NCBI GenBank assembly: GCA_030248215.1
Contig: JASANG010002343.1
Coordinates: forward strand, 1 to 64,000
Direction: 5' to 3'
Length of the DNA stretch: 64,000 nt
DNA from: Enoplolaimus lenunculus
Lineage: Eukaryota; Nematoda; Enoplea; Enoplida; Thoracostomopsidae
Shown: in pieces, positions 14,001 to 24,400 of the stretch
How positions within the stretch are numbered: the first letter of the stretch is position 1
How the letters are laid out: each line of letters starts with the position of its first letter
Translations under genes and position numbers: made by a program
Notes under the pieces: generated by a model
Database searches by the model: none
What the model saw: the letters and a program-made list of their open reading frames with translations, nothing else
What the model was told of the DNA's origin: nothing

Positions 14001-17000
14001 ACTATGCTTGAACCCTGGCTGTTAAAGTGTAAAAATGTATCGGGGTGAACTGTTAAGCTTTGTCACGTAAATTTTGGAAATGTCATGAGCCACGAAACGA
14101 ACAGTTGTAAGCTACGCTCTCTGATAATTTGAATTAATGTCAGGCTCCAGATCTGGCGTAATATTAAATTCTCCGGCTCCGGTATTTTTTGGTATCCAGT
14201 CTCATCCTGATAGACCGGTCGCTATATTATAAATACCACCATCAAAAATCAATTATCGATGTGTAAAACACAAACGTTGTCATTACAATACTGGCTTCGC
14301 GCTTCGCTGAAGTGTTTTTGCATGCTTAAACTACCCGACATGAGATGTCAAACTGTGCAATACTACGCATAAAAAATTTTCAGCTTCTATACCATTAAGT
14401 TCCTATTGGTACAGATATATATATATATACGTATAATGCACATACCAATTTTACACAAACCCAGTTTCGCTATTTAGCTGCAGTCACAGAAAGAATTTTC
14501 AGCGAAAAAAATGTTCGAACTTTTAAAATTCAAACTGAGATTTTGCAGCTTAATCTCGACGATTTTGTAAAATGATATTCACTGATCTTGACGTTAAGTC
14601 TTAAATAAAACAACTTTGTTTTTAATAGAGTAGTGGCTAGATATGGTTAGTTGGAGAGTGGACATTCCGGCAAACGGTATATATGGTCCCGGCAAACGGT
14701 ATATATGGTCCAACCAATTATGGTTATATAAGTTTCCGTACTTTCTTGGTTATAAGGATTTTTGGGTACGAGAAATCTAGATAACAAATAGTTAGCTAAT
14801 AGCTAATTTGCGTATTGGCATAATTGAAAAGCCTAAATTGACTTTTTACTGTATTTCATTAATTATTAGCGTTACAAGCAGCCTAATTTCAGTCGTTAAG
14901 GGTTTTTGGTTACAAAGAACCTGAATAAAATGTTTACAAACATATAGAACCAATAATTGGATAGTTAGCTCACAGCTAATTTGCAAGTAAGCATAATTGG
15001 TAAGTACGACTTTTTACAATATTTCATTAATTATTAGGGTTACAAGCAATCTAATTTCAGAATTAGAGAGTTTTGGGGTGCGGGGAATCTGAAAAAAATT
15101 GTTTACAAACCTCCAAAACATATAATCGAATAATTAGCTAATAGCTAATTTGCATATTAGCACAATTGATAAGCATAAATTAAGTTAGGTATTTTTAAAT
15201 CATTTCATTTATTATTAAAGAATGTATGCGGAGAAAAATATATATGCGCCTGTACTTTATAAGCTTGGAATGTTTAACTCCACTGATTAAAAAGGTATGT
15301 TCGAGCATCGCTCAATACATGTAGTTCCACTTCGACGACTGGTATATGTGTGTTGATTAACGTTGTAATTCTTTCATGCTTAAAAAGAGCTACTGTATCA
15401 GAACAGTACACCCAAGTTAAATCTATAAGCAAAAAATAGCAATTAAAAATCCCTGTAACCAATGAACTCATAAGAATAACTGACAAACTCAAGTGAAAAC
15501 TTCATTCGACGCGATTTTGGAAAGCAGGGTCAAATGGAATTCCGACTCCGATTCAAATTAAGTCCCAGTTCTGTTTCGGGGTAAAACTCAGTTCGCTTGT
15601 GTACCCTGTCAGAATGTGTTAAATATATTACATAAAACATACCGCAGACATTTAGCTAGTGTGGTGTGAGGTTTCTATATCTGAACAACATATTTCCTCG
15701 CTCCGATTTGGCTTTCAACTCAAAAACACACAACGGCTAAAATCAGTTTTGTCGGGCAGAACCAGCACTATGGATTTCAGCAGTTCTAATCAGGGTGCAA
15801 CCGGAATTACAATTTATGGGAACCGGAATTTGAAAAAAATTACCGGAAAATGAAAAATACATGCCACCGAAAAATTTATTTTAATCTTCTTTTTGCAATA
15901 TTATCGGTGAAATAACCCTAGTTGGAGATAGGTATTCACTTTATCTTCTGTATTTTAGATTTTCATAATCCACGGAAGCGAAATCAACCTTCGATGGTTT
16001 ATTTTCGGCGATCGTCAAAGTTTGCATACTAAGTTTTGCCCGAACAGGAACAGGAACACGAATTGAATTTTTTGCAGGAACCGGAACAGGAACCGGAATT
16101 TGAAATAGTTTTCATCACCGAATTACTGTTGGACTTTTCAGAAAACGTTGCCCAAAAACGGCTTAAGCCAATTTTGAGCTGTTTTCTGCGAAAACAATAC
16201 AGAAACAGCTTATTAAAAGAAATTGAAGTAATTGAAAAACAGTCCCGTCGAAATAATAATTTTTTAAAGACAAAGTTTCCAATGTTTAAATGATTAGGCA
16301 TAATTTGCGACAAAACCGTAAAAATTCCGGCTCCTGCATCTTTAAATGCAGGAACAGGAACAGGAATTGAATTTTTTCAGGAATTCCGGTTGAACCCTGG
16401 TGCGTTAATACCTTTTCTCTGAGATATTCTGTCACATGCTAACTTTTCCTTCAACCTGACCCTTTCACGTCCCTCTTCACTGCATCAATCCAACCCATCT
16501 TTGATCGTCGTCTCTTAATCATTCCATCGGCATCCACATACAATTACTTGTCTAATACCACATCAACACCGTTTTTTCTAACATGTTCATACCACCTCAG
16601 CTTATGTGGTCTTTCACCTACACCTAACAATTCATATCTCTAACCACCTTATTTTACACATCAGACAAAACCTACTGAAAAATACGTTTCTTAATGTAAT
16701 ATAATGAGTACAAACTACAGGACCCAAACCTTGATTATTCATATGTACATACCATTGCGTGCACATCGATTCATAAATGACAAAAGCGCATTGGGCAGAA
16801 ACTTACACGAGAAAACTTACATCTATCGATTCCCTAGGATCCACAGTTCCTGACGCATCATCATCCATTTGCCTGTGTAGCTCTTTAATAAATGCAAATG
16901 CTATCGCATCCTCACCGGAAACATTTGCGCTTGTAACCGTCGTGCTGCTGGACACAGTAGAGTCATGTCTGCGTGCAGATGTTTCTTTGGACCCTTGTCG

Positions 17001-17481
17001 ATCTGATATAAAACCGCGATCGTTCGAGGATGATACTGCTCCTATTGTTGCTTAAATAAAACATGATTAGCGAAATTTAATTTCTATCCAAAATACATGT
17101 ATGATTGAAAGTGTCGTGTGCAGAATAACGACATGATCCCACCTATAATATCCGCATGTTCAAGATATAACTTAGTTTTTAAGCTAGGATCAAATTCAAG
17201 GTCCAGTTTATCAGGTAAATAAAGACACTAAACAAACATAGTCGAGAACAATATTTCAATCCCAGCATATTTAACAATCTGATATTCCAAACCCTTTGGG
17301 TTGTTTTACGGCACTGATACCAGACAACGTTAGGTCGCAATAAATAGTCATAGATAAGTCAACAAAGCAACTTGCACAGCTTAGAAAATGGACATGACTT
17401 ACATACAATATGAATGTGAAAGACAAACGAAGCCACAAACACAACCAAAAATAAAAGTGTCACTTGAGGTGCAACTGCCAT
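2077..17481 (-). CDS. STIM: STIM-family ER calcium sensor (multi-exon)
   Basis: STIM senses ER luminal calcium and opens ORAI channels for store-operated entry. Exons read on the minus strand: 17481-17403 (Met plus hydrophobic signal peptide), 17050-16821 (EF-hand; loop DDDASGTVDPRE), 9288-9177 (SAM, RHWNVDDVIKWL), 8103-7988 (rest of SAM), 7787-7625 (membrane segment VLLIGLITLAGGGYWYLV then basic CC1), 6671-6560, 5652-5485, 4712-4624 (RVAHGTSHEDMD), 4347-4199 (RWAEIELICGF, the SOAR/CAD signature), 3847-3686, 3437-3312, 2871-2694, 2288-2077. From the SAM exon on, all junctions keep phase. The segment between EF-hand and SAM (second hidden EF-hand) and the last exon with a polybasic tail are not securely found. 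The exons listed give about 630 residues; human STIM1 has 685. The family call rests on domain order and motif identity and is firm; the 3' end is not. Confidence 0.93.
2312..2363. repeat. (AAT)n/(ATT)n palindromic microsatellite
   Basis: A run of AAT repeats turns into ATT repeats and back to AAT, so it can fold on itself. It lies about 25 bases upstream of the acceptor of the last assigned STIM exon, in the intron. Confidence 0.9.
6087..6380. mobile_element. GC-rich MITE (GCGCTATACTT family), copy 1
   Basis: The left end reads GCGCTATACTTGACG, followed by sequence rich in GGCGCC palindromes and ACGGACGG/CCGTCCGT blocks, far richer in GC than the surrounding intron. The same end and core recur at 48.36-48.80 kb and 56.12-56.18 kb. 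The right terminal repeat is not intact. It lies in a STIM intron. Confidence 0.65.
9485..10510. repeat. Repeat-rich STIM intron segment
   Basis: It begins with degenerate TTAGGC-type sequence (9485-9540). Around 9653-9731 there is an imperfect inverted repeat built on CGGAGGCTTT. From about 10140 to 10500 there are many cggaatcgg variants, related to the CCGGAATT-rich hAT-like elements. No intact ends were found. Open frames here do not look like genes. Confidence 0.45.
11290..11470 (-). mobile_element. LINE reverse transcriptase remnant
   Basis: The minus-strand frame includes FVDIDGVFNKTSF followed by RLIHNALKIFW. This resembles the segment around the first catalytic aspartate of I/Jockey-group LINE reverse transcriptases (typically DIEGAFNxxSF). 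Only this fragment survives. It abuts the inverted-repeat element starting at 11571. Confidence 0.55.
11571..12366. mobile_element. Non-autonomous DNA transposon, copy 1 (5-bp TSD)
   Basis: The ends read CTGGCTCCTCCACAGC and GCTGTGGAGAAGCTAG, an imperfect inverted repeat. The element is flanked by AGCTT on both sides (11566-11570 and 12367-12371), a 5-bp target duplication. The interior is C/G-homopolymer-rich near both ends and AT-rich in the middle, with an inner inverted repeat (gtgactaatata / atattaatcac). It has no transposase. A second copy lies at 42157-42815. It sits in a STIM intron. Confidence 0.85.
13151..13522. mobile_element. hAT-like MITE, CCGGAATT type
   Basis: The start CAGGTGCAAACGGAATT and the degenerate inverted end near 13505-13522 match the CAGGGTGCAACCGG family. 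Flanks CTTGCCGG (13143-13150) and CTTGCTGG (13523-13530) form an 8-bp target duplication with one mismatch, as expected of hAT elements. It is non-autonomous and intronic in STIM. Confidence 0.7.
13783..13850 (-). other. Tentative STIM hidden EF-hand exon
   Basis: This lies in the large STIM intron between the EF-hand and SAM exons. It is flanked by a plausible acceptor (ctgtag) and donor (gtacgt). One frame reads AEFLHKSLRPSKCKGEN, resembling the STIM segment that follows the first EF-hand (EFLREDL in human STIM1). Its 3' phase fits the SAM exon, but its 5' phase does not fit the donor at 16821. Either another small exon lies between, or the match is chance. Confidence 0.3.
14668..15240. repeat. 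170-bp satellite, about three monomers
   Basis: Landmark gttagctaatagctaattt recurs at 14791, 14964 and 15133 (spacings 173 and 169). It is followed each time by a shared tract with tttcattaattatta and ttacaagca, and between landmarks by ggttac and tgtttacaaac. Just before it, a 22-bp unit containing ccggcaaacggtatatatgg is repeated twice (14668-14711). It lies in the STIM intron. Confidence 0.8.
15791..16399. mobile_element. hAT-like MITE, CCGGAATT type
   Basis: The start CAGGGTGCAACCGGAATT and the inverted end GGAATTCCGGTTGAACCCTG are present. The interior is rich in ccggaa/ggaaccgg repeats. The 8-bp flanks do not match, so the target duplication has decayed or the element is composite. 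It is in a STIM intron. Confidence 0.7.
16438..16690 (-). mobile_element. LINE 3' remnant (C-terminal region)
   Basis: Read on the minus strand, the frame contains LRWYEHVRKN and then RRRSKMGWIDAVKRDVK. This is the pattern (R-W-x-G/E-H-V, then basic R-R-R, then W-x-D) at the C-terminus of several LINE reverse transcriptase proteins. No intact frame or upstream domains adjoin it. Confidence 0.55.
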
Positions 17482-17689
17482 AATACATCTTTAGTTCGCT
17501 ATTGGCACATAGGTTAAAATATCTAATGCACTTGGCAGATTAAGAAATCATAGTAACAATTTGTAACAACTATTAAACAAACTGTGTCTAAAATATCTTC
17601 ATATATTCAAAGCAGTGACACTTAAAAGCTACCAACACAGATGAAAGAAAATCTCAGAATTGACAGTGACATAAGTTAGTTAAACAAAG

Positions 17690-17815
17690 GTGGAAAGGTT
17701 TTCAGTTCTGAGTGCCTATAGCTGAAAATGAGGGGCGTTACAAGGTTTCGGTACCATGACCCATGCCCGACATATTCTCCGTACGACGCGCTACCACTAA
17801 TCCACGTCGCCTCAA
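17690..17815 (-). mobile_element. tRNA-headed SINE, minus copy
   Basis: On the minus strand GTGGATTAGTGGTAGCGCG resembles a pol III A-box, and GGTCATGGTACCGAAACC resembles a B-box. The latter matches GGTCATGGGTTCGAAACC in the SINE at 30.3 kb. The tail is not delimited. It lies just upstream of the STIM start codon at 17481. Confidence 0.6.
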
Positions 17816-18085
17816 AATCAGTTACTGAATGTTTCTGTTTTGTGCCTTATCAGAACCACCACATATACACGTACGTATATTGCAATATTGGTTCTTCCAT
17901 GTTTTACCGCTGTTGAATATAAAGGCACTGTATGTACATCAACATTTAACCCATGTGCTGTGCAAGGATGCGAGACATATTTGTCCTGATGCATATGCAA
18001 TATATGCAATGTAAATTTTATAGTATGCTTGCTGGCAGCATGTGGTCGACACATTTAGCCGACGAGAAAAGCAGTTGGAGAAGCA

Positions 18086-18300
18086 GGCTGCGTGGCATGG
18101 TGGTACAGCGTCTGTCTAGCATGCAAAAGGTCACTAGCTCAAAACCACCCGTAACCCGCTTTTCCAGCTCACCGAGATGCACGCGGTAAATTTCAGGCCC
18201 ATGGATTCTGACAAGTTTACATTCGCGGTCCGGGACGACCGCCTAAAGAAGGGGGAATGCTGGTATACGTGGTGTGTAGATGTGTATGGGCGTAGTGTGT
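18086..18300 (+). mobile_element. tRNA-headed SINE
   Basis: The A-box-like tggcatggtggtacagcg is followed by a degenerate B-box (agctcaaaacca). The body has ggtccgggacgaccgcc, related to ggtcaggacgaccc in the 30.3-kb SINE. The copy is old. Confidence 0.55.
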
Positions 18301-18357
18301 GTAATGTAAGACACATACATACACGTGTACATATAGTGTTAGAGAAACTTATAATAT

Positions 18358-18625
18358 CGGCTAAGTGGTGTACTGGGAAGCGCGCATGACTCGCGAACGA
18401 GAGGTCCGAGGTTCGATTCCCGGCGTGGCCATATGTTTCCGAGGTATTAAGGAGAACAAACACGTGTATTCGCAGTATTTCGGGGAAAGACGGCGTAACG
18501 ACAGCGCAGTTCTGACACGCAGCATCAGCATGAGGTTTGCTTTCCTCCATACATCGGCGTACCACATCCCGGGTGTTTCTACAAGGTCGTCTTTTGACCG
18601 ACCATATTCTCAGTCCATTGCGCTA
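18358..18625 (+). mobile_element. tRNA-derived SINE with well-preserved head
   Basis: The head (18358-18430) has an A-box-like aagtggtgtactgggaagcg and a near-canonical B-box GGTTCGATTCC, and its ends can pair (GGCTAAG with CGTGGCC, one mismatch). A loop read CTCGCGA would give anticodon CGC, but the anticodon and T stems have mismatches. It is best read as a tRNA-derived SINE head, not a working tRNA gene. Part of the body (agcatcagcatgaggttt) recurs at 18760. Confidence 0.6.
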
Positions 18626-18799
18626 CAACTGAGCACGCCGACTCACACTAAACTTCTGAGCTTTTAACCTTAACATTATAAACCTGTATGTTTGTTCTAT
18701 TTTGTTTTACTGCTGCTGCATATGAAGGCACCACACCTGCATCAACATTTCATAGATGTGCAGTATCAGCATGAAGTTTTACCTCCATGCTTCTGCATA

Positions 18800-21411
18800 T
18801 CACAGCCACCGATCCGGGCGCAGGTTTCAATCTGATTGAAACCAGTTTCAATTTTAATTCAGATTACAACATTGTCACCCCCTAGGCACCTGTTAGGTAC
18901 ACGTTCGAAACATAAGTTAAAATAAACTTTGCAAATCGTGTCACAGGTTAAGGATATACTAGCTAAATCGTTTCTGTTTATTCTAGTTGCCCTCAAGTCC
19001 ACTTCTATTTCGCAATGAAACAGTTACTGCAAGTATTTGCAACATTTTGTTCTGCATTAGCTTCAAAAGATCAACGTTAAAACCATAACTTTTGAAAAAC
19101 TAATTTATGCTCCAGATCTCGACTTTTGAAATTTGCTCTCTAGAGTACTGTGTGACTGCAAATTCAACAACTTCCATGAAATCTTATTTATTTGACATGA
19201 TTACAGAAACACTGACAATGTCAGTAGAGCTACTTTTATATAAGTTCTACATGCACAACCTAGTCACTTTTGTCAATTATAACAAGGGCGAATTGAAAAA
19301 TAAATGACACCTGTAATTGAACCGCAAGGAATGTATCCTCTGGTGAGTTAAAATAAATATCAGACCTCTGTTTCTTTGGCACCTTCGTGCAGAGACGGTG
19401 GAAACCCTCCACTTGCACCATGTGCCAAGCCAAACCATTCCATAAGCGCTCGACAACAATAGGTAAAACGAAATATTTTACTAAATGTGCATTATGTGAA
19501 TCAGTGAAGACAAGAACATGAACGTTTAGACATGAATTAACATAAAAACTCAAATTCATAAAGTATTAAAGGGTTAATAAGTTATAACGGAAATAAAACT
19601 AATAAGCATTTTTTCAAGAATTACTGATTTAGGATAAAATTTGCGATATATACAGTTACAGCGACACATAAAAATTAAGTATATACAACGTTGTATACAA
19701 ATATAAATAACATACATCTCTATCTGCTGATTTTAGAAGTCATAATTGGAAGAAATTTTAAGTGGTTTTAAATTTTAATAATTTCGCGTTGTTGAAGATT
19801 TTGTTTTAGCTCCGCCAGATCTTTCTAAGCCTTAGGTCTTTGTGTTACCAAAACATCTCTTTTTGCACAGTATAATACAAAAAAATACCCTTAGTCAATC
19901 ACACTTTTTGACGTTTTATGCTTAGAATTTTAGTATATAATAGCAGCAACCTATTAAGGTACGCGTCTACCGCGTACATTCTCATGTCTATTCTGCCTTA
20001 TCTTGTTTTCATATAAAATTTGGTTCGCAATTGTTAGCAAGCTACTTACAGCAATAATGCCGTTGACACCACACGTTTCTGGTGCAGGACAAATAGCGCT
20101 GTTACAATGCCATTGGGGCTTCAGAACAAAAACATTTTCTGGCTAAATTCTATACAATTTGACTTCTTAGACCCGTGCGCAAGGTTGGGTAGAAGGAGCC
20201 CACCTGAGTTACGAAATTGGCTTTGATGTGGCAACCTGGAGAAAATGCTCTGAAAAACGCTTCAACGAACAGCGAGGCCTGGAGAGCAGAGCAACTGACT
20301 GGCTGCATAAATGTGAAATACCAGCGCAAACTCCAAATTTTTATGTTGTTAAAATTGCACACAAATCCAAGTATAAGAAGGAATTTAAAAAATTTACTTA
20401 TGTTAACAAATTTATTTCGAAAATTTCACAGAAAAGGTTTAATAGAATCTGGTACTCGTAGAGTTTTTTGTTATTGGCGTAAGCGCAACATCTACCGCAT
20501 GCCACGTTTTGGTTTCAACCAATTATATTTCAATCAAAAGGTCCCCAATAGTATTTCAGGGCGTTTATTAACAGAATACAAGGAACTACATATATCGAGC
20601 AGCCGCGTAATCGTATAGCGAAATATCAGCAAACGATAGAAGGCAGGGTTTAGGCGTGTTAGAATGTTAAGCTAGGTGTAGGAAAACTGCTTTTACACTG
20701 TGAAGTTGTCCTGCGCCACATGCGATCAGTACTTGTTGTCCACAAATAGGTAGCGATAAAAAGAATGCAAAACTAACACCAACAAATAAAAAATCAGAAC
20801 AAAACTATATTAACAAATGTAATCGAAATGTACGTAATGGCATAAAAATTGGCCAGAATCAAAACTCCCAAGAAATAAGAAATCAGACCAGTAAGGCACT
20901 AAAATATAAGTAACAATTATAAATTAAATTGCTAACAAATAAATTTTCGGACACAATCAAACCAATCCCGGTTCGTAATCAAATCGCAGTGAAGTGATAT
21001 TAGGATACTGCGTATACGCATTGTACATCATACACTTGAGCCTAGTATTTGTTTACATTGTCAACGATAAGTTTATAATTTATTAGTGAATATTAAGACG
21101 TGTGATACTGTGCTTGAGTGTGGCGCCGACCGGCGCCGTAAGATAAAACAATTTTTGTTGACATATTACGGTGGTGTGCGGCAATGTACGCGTGTTGCTA
21201 TACAGTGCGACAGCTTAACAGTCAAAAAGTATAGCGTTTCGCTAAGTACTAAGCAACACCTTTTAAAATGACGTAACTATTCAGCATATCATAATATCAA
21301 GCGCAAAGGGCAGAAAAACATCGACAAGTCAATCAACGAATTAGCAATATCGGGTACATCATGCTGGCACAGTGTTAGACACTATTATTTTGTCCCATAA
21401 ATACTGATCTA
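18800..21411. other. Intergenic, STIM 5' side to DPY19L 3' end
   Basis: I see no gene. Short open frames (for example 20217-20618, plus strand) lack exon boundaries or recognisable motifs. Around 21120-21200 there are GGCGCC-rich bases resembling the GC-rich MITE core. Promoter elements for STIM should lie in or just beyond the SINE cluster but cannot be pinpointed. Confidence 0.5.
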
Positions 21412-24400
21412 TCATTTTATTTTAAATACTCCATAATGCTCGTTGCGATAAACCAACTCAAATGGGCCAAAATCTCCTCGCTGAAACTGTTCGCAAAGCG
21501 CTTCTTTGCCACGATTTCGCACATCGGTAAAGTCCCACAGTTCAGGCATGCTGCATCCAGCTCTAAAATATAATATTACATGTCATTATCTAAAGTACAC
21601 AAATGAGCAGTTCTGGAACAAACTAAAGAATAAAATATACGTAATGGACGAAATGAACAACATGTTTCGATAAAACTTTACAAATCTTAATATTAAAAAC
21701 CAAAACTTATTGATTCGTATTTAACCCACTTTCCGCCACGAGAACACCATCCAACTTCAAAAATCAAATAATTCGCTTTCAATCCTTTAATAATTTCGTA
21801 GGCTTCTTCATGAGATTTTCGACTGTACACTGAATACGCCCGCATCACTCGATCTCTAAAAATGCTTAGTAACAATTTTATTCGTTTCAAACTAAACGCT
21901 TCTCAATGCAGCAGCTTTAAATTTTACCAACGCTGTTAACGTCGTAAGGTGACCGACTATTTTTAATAAACCTCTTACAGGCATCGGTGAATTTTCAAAA
22001 TAATCATCGGCATTAGCACGGACATGAACTGTTATATCGGCACATTGCTACTTTCAAAACATTTTTATAATATTTGAACTGCATCGTTTCGATTAATTCA
22101 AATGGACATACGTACATACCTCAACCCGGCGTCTTCATAATGTGGATGCATTGTTATTGGTCTGAGCGTCGAAAGCTTTACGTTTGCCATCGTTGGCATT
22201 GTGCCCACGAAAACATCCGCTAAAATAATTTTCAATGATAAAAGCACAAAAACATAAGATACAAATCTAAAAGCTTTCAACAAACTTTACGCAAATCCTA
22301 CTTGAAGGTGTTCGAATTTTAACATACCAGAGGCCCGTCTAAGTTCTAATACTGTTAAGTACTGATTTTCACTATACTCTACGAAAACCTGAACAAGAAT
22401 TCAATCTGAATTTAAATCTTGCTTGGCTTTGTATGCTCCGTAATCCATTCAAACAATTGCTCTTGCGGTGGATTTGAATACTCGCCAATGATGTCGTGTT
22501 GCTGCCGCAGATTTGCTGTGCCTTCGTAAGCCATCGCTGCAATAACGGCGACGCAGACTGCTTTTTGCCACAGCGGACGAAAACGACCAGCTGTAAGCAT
22601 TTGTGCGAGCTAAAACAAACGTACGAAACAATCATGTCAAAAGGTAATAAAGACTTTTCGAAAAAAGCAATCAAAACATGACTTTCAAGAACTTGACATC
22701 GATTTTAGAAAAAATCAAGTCTTACTTTCACGAGAAAACAGAAAATAACTTTGAGAATATGCTTCCCGCAAATAAAATTTTGCAAAACAACCCTAAATCT
22801 CACAATACACATTGAAATGCACCGCTTCAATAGAAAAACATCTTACTGCTAGTTGCTTTAACTTAATAAACCCAAACCTCGTGGTTAGCAATTATTGAAG
22901 ATATAATGCATAGATGTGGGGTCCAGAAAAGCTTGAGCCGCATAATAATAGCAGCCATAACAGTGAAAGCGCCAAGCTGGATTGTATTGTACACAACCTA
23001 AAAACATAAAACGATATATTTTTGAAGTTGAAAAATTGAGTCAAGTTTTACAGTTTCTACAACATGACGACGAGCAATGATTTTATTTTAGTAGCTTCTT
23101 AAGATAATTTATTGCAAAAACAAAAACTTATATTTAAAATTGAGCTAAATTTAAAATCCACACACTATAACGCTGACAAACTGACCTCTGGAAACGGTTT
23201 CTTAACATCCGTAGTATCGGCGAATAACAAATATGGAACGTTTTGCCGCAGAACCTAAAGTAACTGTGGCGCAGTAAGGCATCAAGGTTACAAGTATCGA
23301 ATATTCTGCACAATATTTTAATGTAGAATTCCAAACAACTCAAATGTATTTCGTCATGCAGTTTCATGAGTAGCAAACTTGCATTTTTTGCTAATGTTAA
23401 ATGCAAAAGACAGAAATAAGTGGAATTCTATGCTAATCCTATTATTTACACCCACATTCTACACATGCGTGCATCTACGCATGCATGCATGTATCACTAA
23501 TTGGTAAGGGACCTTTAACTCAACTCCGGCCAATTTTCATTATTAAAATTCGATTATGCTCACAATTCAAAATTACTAACATTGCTAAGCAGCAAACTGA
23601 CCTGTTTTCAAACAATTCTGACTAAACTATGGATAATATCGTACGATATAATCATAATTTGAGCAAATAGCAAAGAAGTAAGTAGTCCTCAAACTTACCT
23701 CAAGCATTATTAATCCGACGCTGAAAACAGCACAAGGCAACAGGAACGTGTAAACAAGTTTCCACAGTGTCTGAAGCATTAAAAATCCTAAAGCGGTTTT
23801 CAAATTAAAAATTTACTTTGACTATTCTGTCAATAACGCAAAAATAGTGAAACCCTTTCAAGATACAATATAAAAAACAACGTAATTATTTCATCTCCTA
23901 GAACTAAACAAACACCAAAATAATATTTTGATTTTTTGCAACAAATACTAACTAAAAGTTTCTTACTTGAATTTCAATGAAATCAAACTCTACAGCACAA
24001 GTATACAACCTTGTGTGAAAATCGCTATAATCACTGAATTTAGCTTTGAGAATGTTGAATATATGAGCCTAAAATACAAAATAATATGCTTTACATAGTT
24101 CAAGTGAACTAAACAAACACCACAGAATGCGCCTTAGGCACCAGAAGAACATAAAATAAATCGCAACTCTCTTCGCAACAGTACAATGTTACCGAAAATC
24201 TATCTTAAGAAATAACAAAAATGAAACAGTGCTTTGCTCTATGACGCCTAGAAATTCAGCCAAAATCTTTTGAAAATAAACATAAACTATAATAACATTA
24301 ATTTAGTTATTATCAAACAGAGCTTACATCATCATGAATGTCCATCGTTTGACCAATTAAATATTTCAGTCCAAGAGCACCAAGCGCAAATATTGCGATT

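Noticed and set aside
18358-18430. Possible tRNA-Ala gene
   Set aside because: The A- and B-boxes are good, but the anticodon and T stems have mismatches and it continues into a SINE body shared with other copies.
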